A stretch of 64,000 nt of DNA from Azolla caroliniana (GCA_043228905.1 JBHGNT010000008.1:4960001-5024000); one strand, 5' to 3'; shown: positions 1 through 12,113, counted from the first letter of the stretch. Notes: generated by a model not told the origin, from the letters alone. Numbers and translations: made by a program.

Positions 1-84
1 AAGGGGATATTGTTGATGAAAAACTTAGATCACCTCCAAAGTATTTTGTAAACCCTAGACAAGGAGTAACCCTTCCACAAGACG

Positions 85-1300
85 AGGTATTTAACACCAA
101 CGGGCATGAGCGACCATGTGTGGTCCTCGGCTAGAACTGGAACACAAACATCAACGGGTGTGAGCGACCATGTGCGGTTCTCACGGGGAGCATGAACACC
201 AAGGGGCATGAGTAACCATGTGAGGTCCTTGCCAGGAATTGGAACGGTCCTCGCTGAGAGTTGGAACACGAACACCAACGGGGGTGAGCAACCATGTTGT
301 CCTCACCGAGAAATGGAACACGAACGGGATTAATCGACCATGTGTGGTCCTCACCAAGAACTGGAACATGAACAACAACGGGCATGAGCGACCATGTCGG
401 TCCTCACCGGGATCTAGAACACGAACAATAGTTGGAGTGAGCGACCGTGTGTGGTCCTCACCGGAGACTGGAACACGAACGAGAGTGAGCGACCATGCGG
501 CCCTCACCGGGAACATGAACACGAACGGGAGTGAGCGGTCATGTGCGGCCCTCACCGGGAATAGGAACACGAACAGGCGTGAGCGACCATGCGGCCCTCA
601 CTGGGAACTCGAACACGAACACCAACGGGAGTGAGCGACCATGTGCGGTCCTCACCTGAGACTAGAACACAAACGGGAGTAATCAACCATGTGTGGTCCT
701 CACCGGGAACTAGAACATGAACAACAACGGGCATGAGGAACCATGTCGGTCCTCACCGGGATCTGGAACACAAACAATAGTTGGAGTGAGTGACCATGTG
801 TGGTCCTCACTGGAGACTGGAACACCAACACCAACGGGCATGAGAGACCATGTTGGTCCTCATCGAGAGTTGGAACACGAACACCAACGGGCGTGAGCGA
901 CCATGTGTGGTCCTCACCGAGAACTGGAACATGAGCCGCAATGGGCATGAGTGACCATGTTGGTCCGCGCTGGGATGTGAACATGAAAAATAACTGGAGT
1001 GAGCGACCATGTGCGGTCCTCACCGGAGACTGGAACACGAACGGGAGTGAGCGACCATGCAGCCCTCACCGGGCACAAGAACATGAATGGGTGTGAGCGA
1101 CCATGCGGCCCTCACCGGGAACTCGAACACGAACGTGCGTGAGCGACCATGCGGCCCTCACCGGGAACTGGAACACGAACGGGCGTGAGCGACCATGCGG
1201 CCCTCACCGGGAACTGGAACACGAACACCAACGGGAGTGAGCGGCCTTGTGTGGCCCTCTCCGGGAACTAGAACACGAACACGAACAGGAAAGAAACTAA
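85..1300 (-). repeat. Minisatellite array, left arm (45-54 bp units)
   Basis: About two dozen imperfect units are built around GAGCGACCATG, GGTCCTCACCGGGAACTGG and AACACGAACACCAACGGG. Unit length alternates between 45 and 54 bp, both multiples of three. The minus strand therefore stays open over long stretches and would read as an 18-residue repeat of the type GEDHTWSLTPVGVRVPVP. I do not regard it as a gene. Confidence 0.85.
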
Positions 1301-1334
1301 AAAATAGAGACAATGATGAGGAGAACTAAAAGCC

Positions 1335-1530
1335 AATGAAAATTATGAGAAGAAACTAGGAGATAAAAACAACGAGGAAGATAGGAAATGAAGCGATGTT
1401 GATGATGGTACGGTGACGATGGTAACTCTAGAAGCAAAGGCGATGACGAAGACGGGTGATGCTTCTAGTTGGAAGGTGAACAAACTGTCACGGACACACC
1501 AAGTGCGGACTAAGACGGAGCACGGATGAT
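1335..1530. other. Spacer of the foldback, with a captured retrotransposon end
   Basis: This unique segment separates the two arms. Bases about 1468-1495 (GGAAGGTGAACAAACTGTCA and following) are the reverse complement of the LTR end plus first internal bases seen at 43116-43145. The spacer therefore includes a piece of the 5' end of an LTR retrotransposon of that family. No coding sequence is visible. Confidence 0.6.
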
Positions 1531-1559
1531 GAGGCTTTTAGTTCTCCTCATCATTGTCT

Positions 1560-2420
1560 CTATTGTTTAGTTTCTTTCCCGTTCGTGTTCGTGTTCTAGT
1601 TCCCGGTGAGGGCCACATGGTCTCTCACGCCTGTTCGTGTTCCAGTTCCCGGTGAGGGCCGCATGGTCGCTCATGCCTGTTCGTGTTCCAGTTCCCGGTG
1701 AGGGCCGCATGGTCGTTCACGCACGTTCGTGTTCCAGTTCCCGGTGAGGGCCGCATGGTCGCTCACGCACGTTCGTGTTCTTGTGCCCGGTGAGGGCCGC
1801 ATGGTCGCTCACTCCCGTTCGTGTTCCAGTCTCCGGTGAGGACCGCACATGGTTGCTCATGCCCATTGCAGCTCATGTTCCAGTTCTCGGTGAGGACCTC
1901 ACATGGTCGCTCACGCCCGTTGGTGTTCGTGTTCCAACTCTCGGCGAGGACCAACATGGTCTCTCATGCCCGTTCGTGTTCGTGTTCCAGTCTCTAGTGA
2001 GGACCACACATGGTCACTCACTCCAACTATTGTTTGTGTTCTAGATCCCGATGAGGACCGACATGGTTCCTCATGCCCGTTGTTGTTCATGTTCTAGTTC
2101 CCGGTGAGGACCACACATCGTCGATTACTCTCGTTCGTGTTCCTGTTCCCGGTGAGGGCCACATGGTCGCTCACTCGTTTGTGTTCCATTTCTCGGTGAG
2201 GACATCATGGTTGCTCACGCCCGTTCGTGTTCGTGTTCCAACTCTCAGCGAGGACCGTTCCAGTTCCCGACAAGGACCCCACATGGTCACTCATGCCCCT
2301 TGGTGTTCATGCTCCCCATGAGGACCGCACATGGTCGCTAACACCCGTTGATATTTGTGTTCTAGTTCTAGGCGAGGACCACACATGGTTGCTCATGCCC
2401 GTTGGTGTTAAATACCTTGT
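1560..2420 (+). repeat. Minisatellite array, right arm (45-54 bp units)
   Basis: These are the same units as the left arm in opposite orientation, with the consensus GTGAGGACCGCACATGGTCG followed by CTCACGCCCGTTGGTGTTCG and TGTTCCAGTTCCCG. The reading frame of the last units runs directly into the chromodomain-like stretch at 2409-2450. Confidence 0.85.
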
Positions 2421-2545
2421 CTTGTGGAAGGGTTACTCCTTGTCTAGGGTTTACAAAATACTTTGGAGGTGATCTAAGATTTTCATCAACAATATCCCCT
2501 TAAGCCGACAAACGATTTGGGAAGGCATCGTTGGAGGGGTGATAA
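2403..2545 (+). pseudogene. Chromodomain fragment and polypurine tract of a Ty3 chromovirus
   Basis: Bases 2407-2450 translate to KYLVLWKGYSLSR, the first half of a chromodomain as found at the C-terminus of chromovirus integrases. The usual WEP motif that should follow is missing. A purine-rich stretch (TTGGAGGGGTGATAA, about 2531-2545) abuts the LTR that starts at 2546, as expected for a polypurine tract. A reversed copy of the coding fragment lies at about 51-95 in the left arm. It is a remnant and not functional. Confidence 0.6.
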
Positions 2546-2871
2546 TGTCAAGATTCGAACTCTTGACATAACCATGTTGTAATCGAGTGTTATGTGCTAA
2601 CCACACATCTAACATATAATCATGTATATATTTCCTCATTGTAAGTTTTAGCTAGCATCATGTGCATAATTTCTCCCTTGTATTATTAACACTTGGCACA
2701 TGCATGCGTACCTACTGCCTACATGCTCTATTGTATCACATGCGTGCAACAGGTATGCATGCCACTCAATATAAATAGTTGAGTTCACCTTGAATTCCTT
2801 CAAGGTGAACAACGCCAGTCATGGACATATCAATCTAGTATTCTTAGTTCGCGCTTGATGTGTCCGTGACA
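2546..2871 (+). mobile_element. LTR (family A) with antisense tRNA-like 5' end and hairpin
   Basis: It begins TGTCAAGATTCGAACTCTTG and ends TGTCCGTGACA, giving TG..CA termini. A TATAAATA box lies at about 2770 and a perfect 11-bp-stem hairpin (GTTCACCTTGA/TCAAGGTGAAC) at 2783-2810. The first 60 bases read in reverse look like a tRNA T-arm (stem CAAGA/TCTTG, loop GTTCGAA) and D-arm. It is related to the LTRs at 42737 and 44097. It is preceded by a polypurine tract, so it is the 3' LTR of a plus-oriented element. Confidence 0.75.
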
Positions 2872-3203
2872 TCCGACATCAGATAGGCCAAATGGCATGC
2901 AGGTGAATTGGAATGCTCGCAACGTGTGTGGAATGCGGTTTTGTGGGCGTCAGAAGGCTTTAAAGGCTTCGAAGGCGATGGGAGGGAGTTGGGATGCCAT
3001 GAATGAGGTTTTAGCGGCTAAAATTCTACGTCGCTTCTCTACCAATATGTGAAATCACATAAAGAGATCAACACCTACTTAGCTTCTGACTTCATGCTCA
3101 ATTTATTGTCGATACAAAGGTACCCATTTGGGTTGGCTTGGCTACATGCACGCTAAAAGGGGTGTGCTAAAAGGGTGGCACAAAGGAACACATGCACACC
3201 ACA
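2872..3203 (-). mobile_element. Internally deleted Ty3 remnant with a short LTR
   Basis: Bases 2878-2965 match the RT region of the minus-strand Ty3 element near 39305-39400. Bases 2968-3047 match its gag start near 41725-41808. Bases 3048-3203 (TGTGAAATCAC to CACACCACA) match its 269-bp LTR with a deletion. So most of gag and pol has been lost, and the LTR at 2546-2871 sits at the broken RT end. Confidence 0.7.
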
Positions 3204-5215
3204 ATCGATATATACATATATAAAGTATAACTTGTTCTACATTGTTATTAAATCTCTCTCTCTCTCTTTATCAATCCCTTCCATCTTGTTCTAGCTTTTC
3301 TTACATGATATCAGAGCATAGTTGCACGATCTAAATCTCATTTCTAAACTCTTCTACAACTGACAAAAATCTCCACATATTATTTAAGGTAAGAAAATCT
3401 CATTGCATCCTATCACTATGGCAAGCTCAAGTAAAAAGTGCACCTTAGACAAATTGACAAAGAAAAACTACAAAACATGGAAGACTCAGATGGAACTTCT
3501 ACTTGATGTTGACAAGCTCCTTGAAGTCACAATTGGCGCTAGTCGAGAACTTGAAAATCGACAGTCAGACAAATGGAAGGAGTTAGTGTGGCCAAAGTTG
3601 GACAAAAAAGCTAAATTGGAGATAATATTAAATGTAATGAAAAATAGAAAAATAATATTCGAAAACCCACATCTATAGCTGCAATGTGGGCAAAACTGAT
3701 GGAACTATATGGACCTCAAGATGGTACAAGTAAACTTCTCACCTTAGCTACAATGCTCAACAGATAACAATGACAATCTCCATCAATCGATTTCAAAGGA
3801 GTCATCCTGCAAATAAACAAGGGTACAAACTTGATAAATTAAGAAACAGTGAGTCTAATAACACATACAATAAGAATGAAATACAAAAATACTATGGGAA
3901 CAACTCATGAAAAAATGGAAGCTTTAGAATTATATGTAGATATTACAAGAAGGAAGGAGATACTGATGAGTATGTCATCTCTGGCAACAAGAGAAAAACT
4001 CCAACCAACCCCATGCACATAATGTTATTATCCAACAAGCAGATAGAGAACCAGACTACTCTTTTGAAGAAGAACTTGAACAAAAAAGAGAACATGATGA
4101 AGAAGAGTACATTCAGGAATATCATGCAAACAAACATGAAGAAAACCAAACTGAAGATGATAGTACGTGGTTCTTGGATACTAGAGCTAGTCATAGTCTA
4201 ATATATTGAAAAGACCAGTTGGACAACTATCGAGAGCTCCCAACACCATTGACGCTCACATTCAGTGGCAGTTGGGAGAGGCAACATCAAATTAAGGCTT
4301 ATCAATAATCACGTTGTACAAATTTCTGATATATACTTTGTACTTGGAATTGCATAACATCTTTTATCAGTGGGACAAGCTGCCTACTGCAAAAGAAATG
4401 ACAATTAAATTCAACAACCAACAAGCTACCATGTATATCAAAGATTACCAACATGAGATAAGAATTGTATCATGTCTAAAATAGGGGCAATTATATCATG
4501 TCAAGACAAATCATAGACAAGCATTAGATGCTAAAGTACATCAAGTAGAAGAAGACAATGTGCTCCCCACCTATCTATGGCACTGCAATCTCGATCATCT
4601 ACATACACCAACACTCAAGTTATGTCAAAATCAATTGATATTTGTGAAGGATATTAGTATGGGAAAATCGCTCAAAAGTCATTCCCAATAAGTACGTCAA
4701 AGACAAAGGAACTACTTCAACTTGTTCACTTGGATGTATGTGGACCAATAACTCCCAACTAACTCTCTACAACAGGGTAATTTATAACCTTCATCGATAA
4801 CATTTCACAATTTAGAATGGTTAACTTTCTTAAACAAAAAGGAAATGCATTTAAAGCAGTTTCTACATATAGAAGCTTTGTTGAAAATCAAACACAACTT
4901 AAAGTAATAAGAGGTGATAATGGTGGAGAGTTTGTTTCAAAAGAGTGGGTCCAAGCCTTTAATGAACAAAATGGTATATTTCATCAAAAATCAATGGTCT
5001 ACACACCTCAACAAAATGGGATAGCCAAGAGAAAGAATCACACCTTATTAAATGTAGCTAGGAGTATGCTGAAGACAAGTGGGATGGACTCGAGATTATG
5101 GGCAGAAGTAGTAGCTACAACTTGTTACCTACAAAATAAAACTCGTCACCAAGCTATAGAAGGACAAGGGCCATATACCATGTGGCAAGAGACATATATG
5201 AAGGTGATCGAAAAG
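3204..5215 (+). pseudogene. Dead Copia element (gag and integrase remnants)
   Basis: The end of a 5' LTR (TATA-rich, then a CT repeat) runs to about 3305. It is followed by TGATATCAGAGC at 3306-3317, one base off the initiator-tRNA primer site. Gag starts at 3418 (MASSSKKCTLDKLTKKNYKT). A pre-integrase motif LWHCNLDHLH is at about 4577 and an integrase HLDVCGPITP at about 4728. RGDNGGEF is at about 4910, followed by NGIAKRKN, where the catalytic glutamate of NGxAER is lysine. Many stops and frameshifts are present. RT and RNase H are absent and the 3' LTR is not seen. Confidence 0.75.
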
Positions 5216-5550
5216 CAGTTTTCCTTGGTGGTTGTCACGCTGGGGATTTTCGGGGTTGGTTATTGTCACATGAGGAGGTCCAAATCCAAATTATGTGTGT
5301 TGGTCGGCCACAATATTCAAGTCAGGTGGTGGCCATGTTGTCCAACTATCTCACGGGGATTGAGTGGTACATGGGCTCATGCGGATCCTTTCGGTCTCGA
5401 GGCGTCTTTTGAGTTCTATCGAGTCTAATGTCCCTTCAAGTTCCCTTTATTTCCACAAAATGCCCCTCAAAATTTTCTTTATTTCCCCAAATGCCCCTCC
5501 AAGTTATTTTGTATTTCCCCAAATGCCCCTAAGCCATCACTGTTGATCTG
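5216..5550. other. Non-coding stretch before the gene at 5603
   Basis: No gene is visible. Bases 5440-5535 hold three to four imperfect copies of a unit of about 32 bp around TTATTTCCCCAAATGCCCCT. A pyrimidine-rich run (CCCCTCTCTCTGTTTCTCTC) follows at about 5553-5580. It may be part of the 5' leader or promoter of the downstream gene. Confidence 0.4.
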
Positions 5551-5602
5551 ACCCCCCTCTCTCTGTTTCTCTCTCGCTCTCTGAGTGAGAATCGGAAGAA
5601 GT

Positions 5603-5877
5603 ATGTTGCGAGGACTTCGCAGAGTCCATCGTTTGTGTGGATCATCCACAGCTCGACATGCATCTGCTCAGCCTCCATGGTCTTCTTCCTCCCAAACACG
5701 CCTCCCAGGTAATCTCCTTCTTCTTTCGATTCCTCCTTTCCTTTTTCTTCCTTCTACCAGATTTCGATTCCGTTACATACGTAAATACATCATATATATG
5801 CCCACATACAGTTGGATAGAAGCGTAGATGCATTTTCTTGGTATGCGTATGTGTTATGTGTATGTGTATGTGTGTGC

Positions 5878-5946
<69 letters not shown>

Positions 5947-5950
5947 GGTA

Positions 5951-5993
<43 letters not shown>

Positions 5994-7894
5994 TTGTATG
6001 TGTATGTGTATGCTAGGATGTGTATTTGTGTATAGATATTTGTATATGCTAGGATGTGTATTTGTGTATAGATATTTGTATATGCTAGGATGTGTATTTG
6101 TGTATAGATATATGTATGTTAGTATGTGTGTATTTATAGATATATGTATGTATGTGCTCTTCTACAGTAAATTAACTGGTAGATCTGGAACGTGTGTATG
6201 TGTAGATATATGTAGAAGTATGTAAGCGTATTTATGTATGTATGTTTATGTATAACTATGTACGTTTGCTTGTTTATATGTATATGCAAATATCTATGTC
6301 TTGCACTTTCGATTGGATTTTTCATTGTCTTGTTCCATGCATTGGTCTTTGAAGCTTAAACTGTTGTAATTAGAGGGATTCAGAAAAGCTGAACTATTTT
6401 CTTTTAGTCTTTTTTGTGTGAATACTGCATATTTTAAAAGATCAATTAGATTTATCAGTTTACGCTTAGGAGTGGAGGAAAGTCTTTCGGACATAGGTTT
6501 CATATTTATCGTACATAACTGGTAGTCTCTCTTTTATGGTTAGGATGCTGCTGAATGGAGTCAATTTGTAAAGTGTTTTACATGAGTGCCTGAATGGTAA
6601 TGGACGCACATGATGTGTATCTAATTTTTTTTTTGTTTTTGGTCTTTAGTCTGACCTTTATACCATTGTGTGATATCATAGAATGATGGGGTAGATCAGA
6701 GGTTGTTTATGAAGGGTTTTTCTTTGAGTAGTTTATGGGGAAAACTGGGAAATACTCCTGAGTATTCGTTAACTTCCAAGTGCCCTTGGTGAGCTGCCTT
6801 CAAGAAATTATTTGTAATATTTGAGCAATTATATGGTGGATGGCTGTTCTTTTTCTCAGGTTTATATGTTCTATTTGAGCAGTTATAAGGTCAATTCATC
6901 CCTTTTTTTTCTCTTTTGGGGAGTTCACCGGTGGTATTTTGTGGAAATAGAAAAGCTTAGGCGTATCGCAGAGATTTCCTTATGTTTTATCAAGCTGATA
7001 TTTGTATGTCATTGAATCTAAGTGCTAGATGAAAGTGATCATAGAGACCTTAGAGATCTTGACCATCCATGACTTTTAATAGGAAGATGTTTATTAGACT
7101 TCTATGACTAGATAGAGAATGTGTTCACATTCCTTTTTGATTCCACATGAAATGGTTGAGTTCTTTTCGTTCGCTATGGTCAGCAGGTATTGATGTAGAG
7201 AAATATTGGTTCAACAGGTATATTAAATAGTATGGAAAGAGAATCACGAGTAGAGGACCATAAATGGGCAATTGTCAGAGGCTGTTCATGTCGGAGTGTC
7301 AAAGTGGATTCTTTGTCAAGCCGATTTTATCGATCCGAATATGATTTAATTTTGAACAACTCTCCAACATATTCAACTAAAGCTAAAGAAGAAGATAAAT
7401 CTCAAGGAATGGAACAAGAAGAACTAAAATATAAATCACTTGAGGATTTTCAACATGAAGAAATTGTGGGTCCAACTGTGGAGAGAGACATGTCTGCAGT
7501 AGCTGACGAGCTTAGAAAAACACATTTGGAAATAAGAGAGGTTATAAACAAATTTTCCAAATCTATCCTGGCTGTCGGCGTAGTTCACTTGATATGGGGA
7601 GGGATGATGTTTAGAGTCATTGATTCTTCCTTTAGCCATGCCTTATTAACTCAAGTATGTTTGTCTTCATTTGTGTTCTTTGGTTTATCGTACTATTCTA
7701 GGCAAACCCTCAAGCCTATTGAATTTTTCACTAAGCTTGAAGAGCGAAGTCGGCTTCGAATGATCACTCTTTCCTTGCAAGTCACTAAGACACTAAGTGC
7801 CTTCTTTCAACGTGGTTATGGTGTCAATTTGGCTTTGTCTTTGGCGTTAACTGCGAATTTGTTGGGTTGTCTTAAGTTCTTCTTTTCATTTTGA
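5603..7894 (+). CDS. Unrecognised two-exon gene, possible organellar membrane protein
   Basis: I do not recognise this protein. Exon 1 is 5603-5708, ending at donor CCCAG|GTAATC. Exon 2 is 7218-7894, following acceptor TTCAACAG. The join is in frame (phase 1) and gives about 260 residues. Exon 1 starts MLRGLRRVHRLCGSSTARHA, rich in R and S with no acidic residue, as in mitochondrial or plastid presequences. Residues 60-120 are charged and rich in E and K. Then come three hydrophobic segments, starting SILAVGVVHLIWGGMM, LLTQVCLSSFVFFGLSYY and VNLALSLALTANLLG, so it is probably membrane anchored. An alternative is translation from ATG 7232 alone (220 residues). The intron holds a large TG microsatellite. 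The splice model is inferred from sequence only. Confidence 0.55.
5850..6290 (+). repeat. TG/TATG microsatellite and 36-bp triplication in intron
   Basis: GTGTATGTG repeats run from about 5850 to 6012. Three copies of a 36-bp unit around GCTAGGATGTGTATTTGTGT follow at about 6011-6118, then looser TATGTATG sequence. The array lies inside the intron of the gene at 5603-7894. Long open frames here (CVCVCV, YVYVYV) are artefacts of the repeat. Confidence 0.9.
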
Positions 7895-10014
7895 TGAGAG
7901 AGAGAGAGATGGAGCCAAGTAGTCTCACCAGTGAAAAGATCAAATCAACCGCTTTTTATTAAAGCACAATTGTCAAAGTCAGAGTAACGTAATCATGCCA
8001 ACTTTTTTATGATTGAGGAGGAAATATATTGAGTTGCTACAAGGTCTAAGTAGCTGAATAATTTCACTTTTTGTGATTTACTATGATTGGCCATGGAACA
8101 TGACTTCCTTTGAGTTATCTAAAACATTGTTCGATATCTCTAGTGCTATGTTGATGTGTATGCAGTGCTTTGTCTATTCATACTGACAATTACTTGGTGA
8201 TGCCATGGCTTAAATTCCATTCTCTACTCCACTGCTTCTAAATAAACTGTAACGGTCTACATCTTTGTTCTAACCCTAATTAACCTTGCATGTTATTGAT
8301 AATATAGCAAAGCTGGGTAGAAATTTCAGCTATCATGTATGTGTATTGGGATTTCCTTGAGCAAATTGGCCATTACATTTTAGTATTTTTGTATTAAAAT
8401 ATGATATATATTATCTTGTAGTTGTTTTGTTGTTCTAAAGAGATTAGGGGAAGCTAGTAAATTTCTAACCACTTGGATTTTCATGACCCTTTCACTAATA
8501 AAAGATTTCTTATCTTTAGACAAAATCCAGAGCTAATGCTGCTCTATTTTGGTATGTGAGGTATTGGTACTCATCTTCGTCAATGCTATGAAATTCGTTC
8601 TAAAATTCTTGAAGCTCGAGGTTTTGATGCAATTTATTTTTCATGTAACCATGTGATCAGGTGCAATGTTATAAGTTAAGGGATATTGTATGATTATTTC
8701 GCAAGGAAAAAGGCCATGTGATTTCATTGCACATGTTATTATTCTAAAATTCTTATATCTGTTAAAAGAATTTCAATGTGAATTCTTTTGCACGTGAAAT
8801 TTCACGCGATTTATTTTGCAATGTAAGGCTATTTTATCCTTTCCAAAATTCTACCACATATTTTGCAATTGTATGCCATGTTATTTGGAGCATTTGTTCT
8901 TTGCATGGGTGTTTGTTGCCTCAAGGGTGCCTTGCATTGGGGGCATTTCTTTGTGTTCTCTGAAGGATTCTCTCCCTTTGCCTAAATCGTTGGTTGAAGG
9001 GTTTGGAGTGGTGTATACCCTTTAGGTGGTGAACCAAGCGATAACAATTGTCAATCTTCCTCTAGCCACTAGTATCATGCACCCTCACTTGGTGATTTGC
9101 TAATTGTCTCTCTTGCAAAGACTACGTTAGTAGGAGGTTAACTAAGGGTTGATATAAGTTTTAGTGTTAACTAGATTATGACAAGCATGCAATGCATACA
9201 ACATCATGTTAAATATGCCTCAACCACGAAGTAAAACTACTTAACACATACAATTGTAAAGAGTGATTAGTGCTTAACTTAAAAGGCTCTTGCACCAATC
9301 GCTAGTTAACTTGAAAAGAGAGTAAGAGGATAGAAAACTCTAGCTCAAGTTGCTTAATGGGGCTCTAGATCTAAAATTATGGAAGAAGCTAAAAGGTCAG
9401 AACTCCAATCATGTCTTCTCTTTGTGGCTCTTTGTGAGCTACATTTTGGGTTTTGCATTGCGAGTGTCTTACATGAGCCCTCTTCCGAGGCATTTGTTGT
9501 TGGAATTGTCTATGTTCGGCCACACTTTTGTTGTCTACCATGCTTGCAAGTTTGAGCATTGGAATGGAGATGGTGATGGAGGTGAAGGTGGAAATGGGGA
9601 TGAAGAGGAAGATGGATACAAAGGTGAAAATGAAGGTGAAGTTGGAGAGAGAGTTTATACAAGAAAGCAAGAGGCGCACATGGAAGAAGTGGCAGCAAAA
9701 ACAACAAAATAAACACTTTTACAACTTAAGACTATGGAACCGAAATTTGTCTATGTGCACAACCTATATCCATTGTATGTCCCCATGTCGGAATAAGCCT
9801 ACTACATTGATGGAAAGCTCAAACTCTTGAGGGCGTTTTAGGAGGAGCAAACATGAGGTCCATTAAGTTACGTGAGCGAAAATGGTGGCTCTACTTCTAT
9901 TGGCTATATGCCTAGGTGACTTTGTTGGAGCACTTTGTTGTGGCGGTGGTGTAGGTGAGTGAGTATGCCTTGGTTGAGGGACTTGCCTTAAGAATGACCT
10001 TTGTTCTCAAATGT
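7895..10014. other. Non-coding region, AT-rich
   Basis: Nothing is clearly coding. Bases 7895-8700 probably include the 3' untranslated region of the gene ending at 7894. Around 9560-9640 a GGTGATGGAGGTGAAGGTGG-type purine repeat gives a G/E/D-rich open frame that I do not accept as a gene. Confidence 0.4.
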
Positions 10015-10750
10015 GAAAATGACACGTTTTAGGGACCACTTTTCAACTACTTGTTGAGGTCTTGATGAGGGGCTTTTGTTTTGTAATTTGGCTTGGCACT
10101 AGCATGAACCAAATATTTTCGCATTGTAGTTTGCCTTGGTTTAGGTAGTTTATGTACTAAACTATGCCTAGGAAACCAAAACAAGGGGGTTTTAGGGACC
10201 ACTTTTCAACTACGCATTGAGGTCTTGAAGAGGGGCTTTTGGTTTGTAATCTGGCTTGGCACTAGCATGAACCAAACTTTTTTGCATTGTAGTTTGCCTT
10301 GGTTTAGGTGGTTCATGTACTAAACTATGCCTAGGAAACCAAAACAAGGGGGTGCTTGTACTAAACAAGGGGGTTTTAGGGACCACTTTTCAACTAGTCG
10401 TTGAGGTCTTGACGAGGGGCTGTTGGTTTGTAATCTGGCTTGGCACCCCCTTGTACTAAACAAGGGGGTTTTAGGGACCACTTTTCAACTAGTCGTTGAG
10501 GTCTTGACGAGGGGATGTTGGTTTGTAATCTGGCTTGGCACTAGCATGAACCAAACATTTTTGCATTGTAGTTTGCCTTGGTTTAGGTGGTCCATGTACT
10601 AAACTATGCCTAGGAAACCTAAACAAGGGGGCTGTTGACGAGGGGCTGTTGGTTTGTAATCTGGCTTGACACTAGCATGAACCAAACATTTTTGCATTGT
10701 AGTTTGCCTTGGTTTAGGTGGTTCATGTACTAAACTATGCCTAGGAAACA
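10015..10750 (+). repeat. Tandem array, about 150-180 bp unit with internal truncations
   Basis: Five partial or complete copies of one unit are present. It contains GGGACCACTTTTCAACTA, GAGGTCTTGACGAGGGGCT, GGCACTAGCATGAACCAAAC, TTGCATTGTAGTTTGCCTTG and TACTAAACTATGCCTAGGAA. Some copies are shortened near 10375-10450 and 10620-10640, as from unequal crossing over. No coding potential is visible. Confidence 0.85.
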
Positions 10751-12113
10751 TGTGCTTGTGTCACCCTGCTTTTGTCAATTGTTTCCTAACTCGCCAAATG
10801 GCTTGAATGCACTTGATCTTCCTTCGATGATGACTACATGCATATTAACCCACACTTTCGTTTTACTTGAGGCTTGGTCATAAGGTGCAAGTGTATTGTC
10901 TATGGACAGTTGATCATAGGAGCCCGTTTCTAGAACCCATTAACGTTTTGGTGTTTTCTTGAGGCCACCACATTTTAAGGTTGACTATGGCTTGAAAGTT
11001 AGCCTAGGGCTAGTTCCAAAACAAAATCCAATTTCATATTTAACTTCACTCTTATGGCTTGTTTAAGTACTAGGTCTAATCTTGAGTAAGGGGCTCTAGT
11101 GTTTGTTCAATATGGCCATCTAAAGTCTCTACTAAGCTTTCTTTCCTAAGGTTGTTGGTGGTTGGGAAGAAATCCCACTTGCATGACACCAAATTTGTCC
11201 CAAAAGGCACAATTGTTTCAGGACTTTAGGGGCTAGTATCCATGCATGCATAGAAGTTTGAGCGTTTTGATCTGGCAATATAGAGACCCGAGGCAAGGTA
11301 GTTATACCCTCAAACCCCTCAAATGTATCATTACAATTATGGAGGTCAAGGAACTTTAGTTCTTCCCACGCTTCAAAGGAAAGAAGGGTCATCTCCCTAG
11401 AGTTCCCACTAATTAAGCTGCTAGAGGTACTTGTCCAATGTGGTAGGGTAGGTCTATGATTGGAGGTGAGGGTGACTCAACGTTATGGAATTTGATGTTA
11501 TGTAAGCAACAAAAAAGATCGGAACAATCATAAATTTTTTGGCAAATCAAGTTCTTATTGTTGTGTGAACACATCCACAATATTGACTTGGAACAAAAAA
11601 AACATGGTGCACATGTATTTTTGAATAGAGGAAAGAAAGGAAGGAAAGGAAAAAACTAAGATAAATTTGCAAACAAATATTGATTATTTTGATTATCAAT
11701 ATTAGATGTAGCTTGTCGATAAATCCTCCTCAGATATTCGAAGTAGAGGTAGCTCCTCTTAACACGATCAAAATATGAGGAATGAGAGTTTCAAAAATTA
11801 AGCGACCGAACATTCAACATCTTTATATCAATGTTCGTAGGTCATAGAAAAAACCTCTGAATTGTATTGTGGCATGTAGGTCATAAATAAATAAGACCTT
11901 TGAAGCCCATAAAAAAAAAAAACCCTCTGAAATGTATGTGGGCATCATCTAGGTCATAAATAAGACCTTTGAAGCCCATTTAATGCTTAAAATCCCACCC
12001 TAAGTATATTTCTCAATTAGCATCTACCTGTACAATCTTGCCTGAACACTGGTTTTCTCAAATCTAATGTATTTTTTAACACCCAAATTTGGTCTTGGGG
12101 CTAAAAAATATAA
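10751..12113. other. Non-coding region downstream of the permease gene
   Basis: I see no supported gene. Two near copies of a short unit around CATAAATAAGACCTTTGAAG lie at about 11880-11975. The 3' untranslated region of the minus-strand permease presumably lies just left of 12114. Confidence 0.35.

Larger units (their letters stand above)
1..2503. repeat. Large inverted repeat (foldback) built of minisatellite arms
   Basis: The first bases of the window (AAGGGGATATTGTTGATGA) reappear in reverse complement at about 2485-2503, and the sequence inward from both ends matches in inverted orientation. The left arm runs to about 1334 and the right arm from about 1531. The inner edges also match: a block encoding AGAGACAATGATGAGGAGAA in the left arm is reversed near 1540-1560. 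The spacer 1335-1530 is unique. Arms differ in repeat copy number, so the left is longer. Because the palindrome reaches base 1 it may continue upstream. Confidence 0.88.

Noticed and set aside
181-1040. Long open frames across the left-arm minisatellite
   Set aside because: Units are multiples of three, so frames stay open on both strands and in both arms; composition is purely that of the repeat.
5812-6225. Frames of alternating C and V or Y and V over the TG repeat
   Set aside because: Dinucleotide repeat artefact inside an intron.
9350-9830. A G/E/D-rich open frame of 120 residues
   Set aside because: It rests on a GATGGAGGTGAAGG-type purine repeat and has no recognisable domain or splice context.
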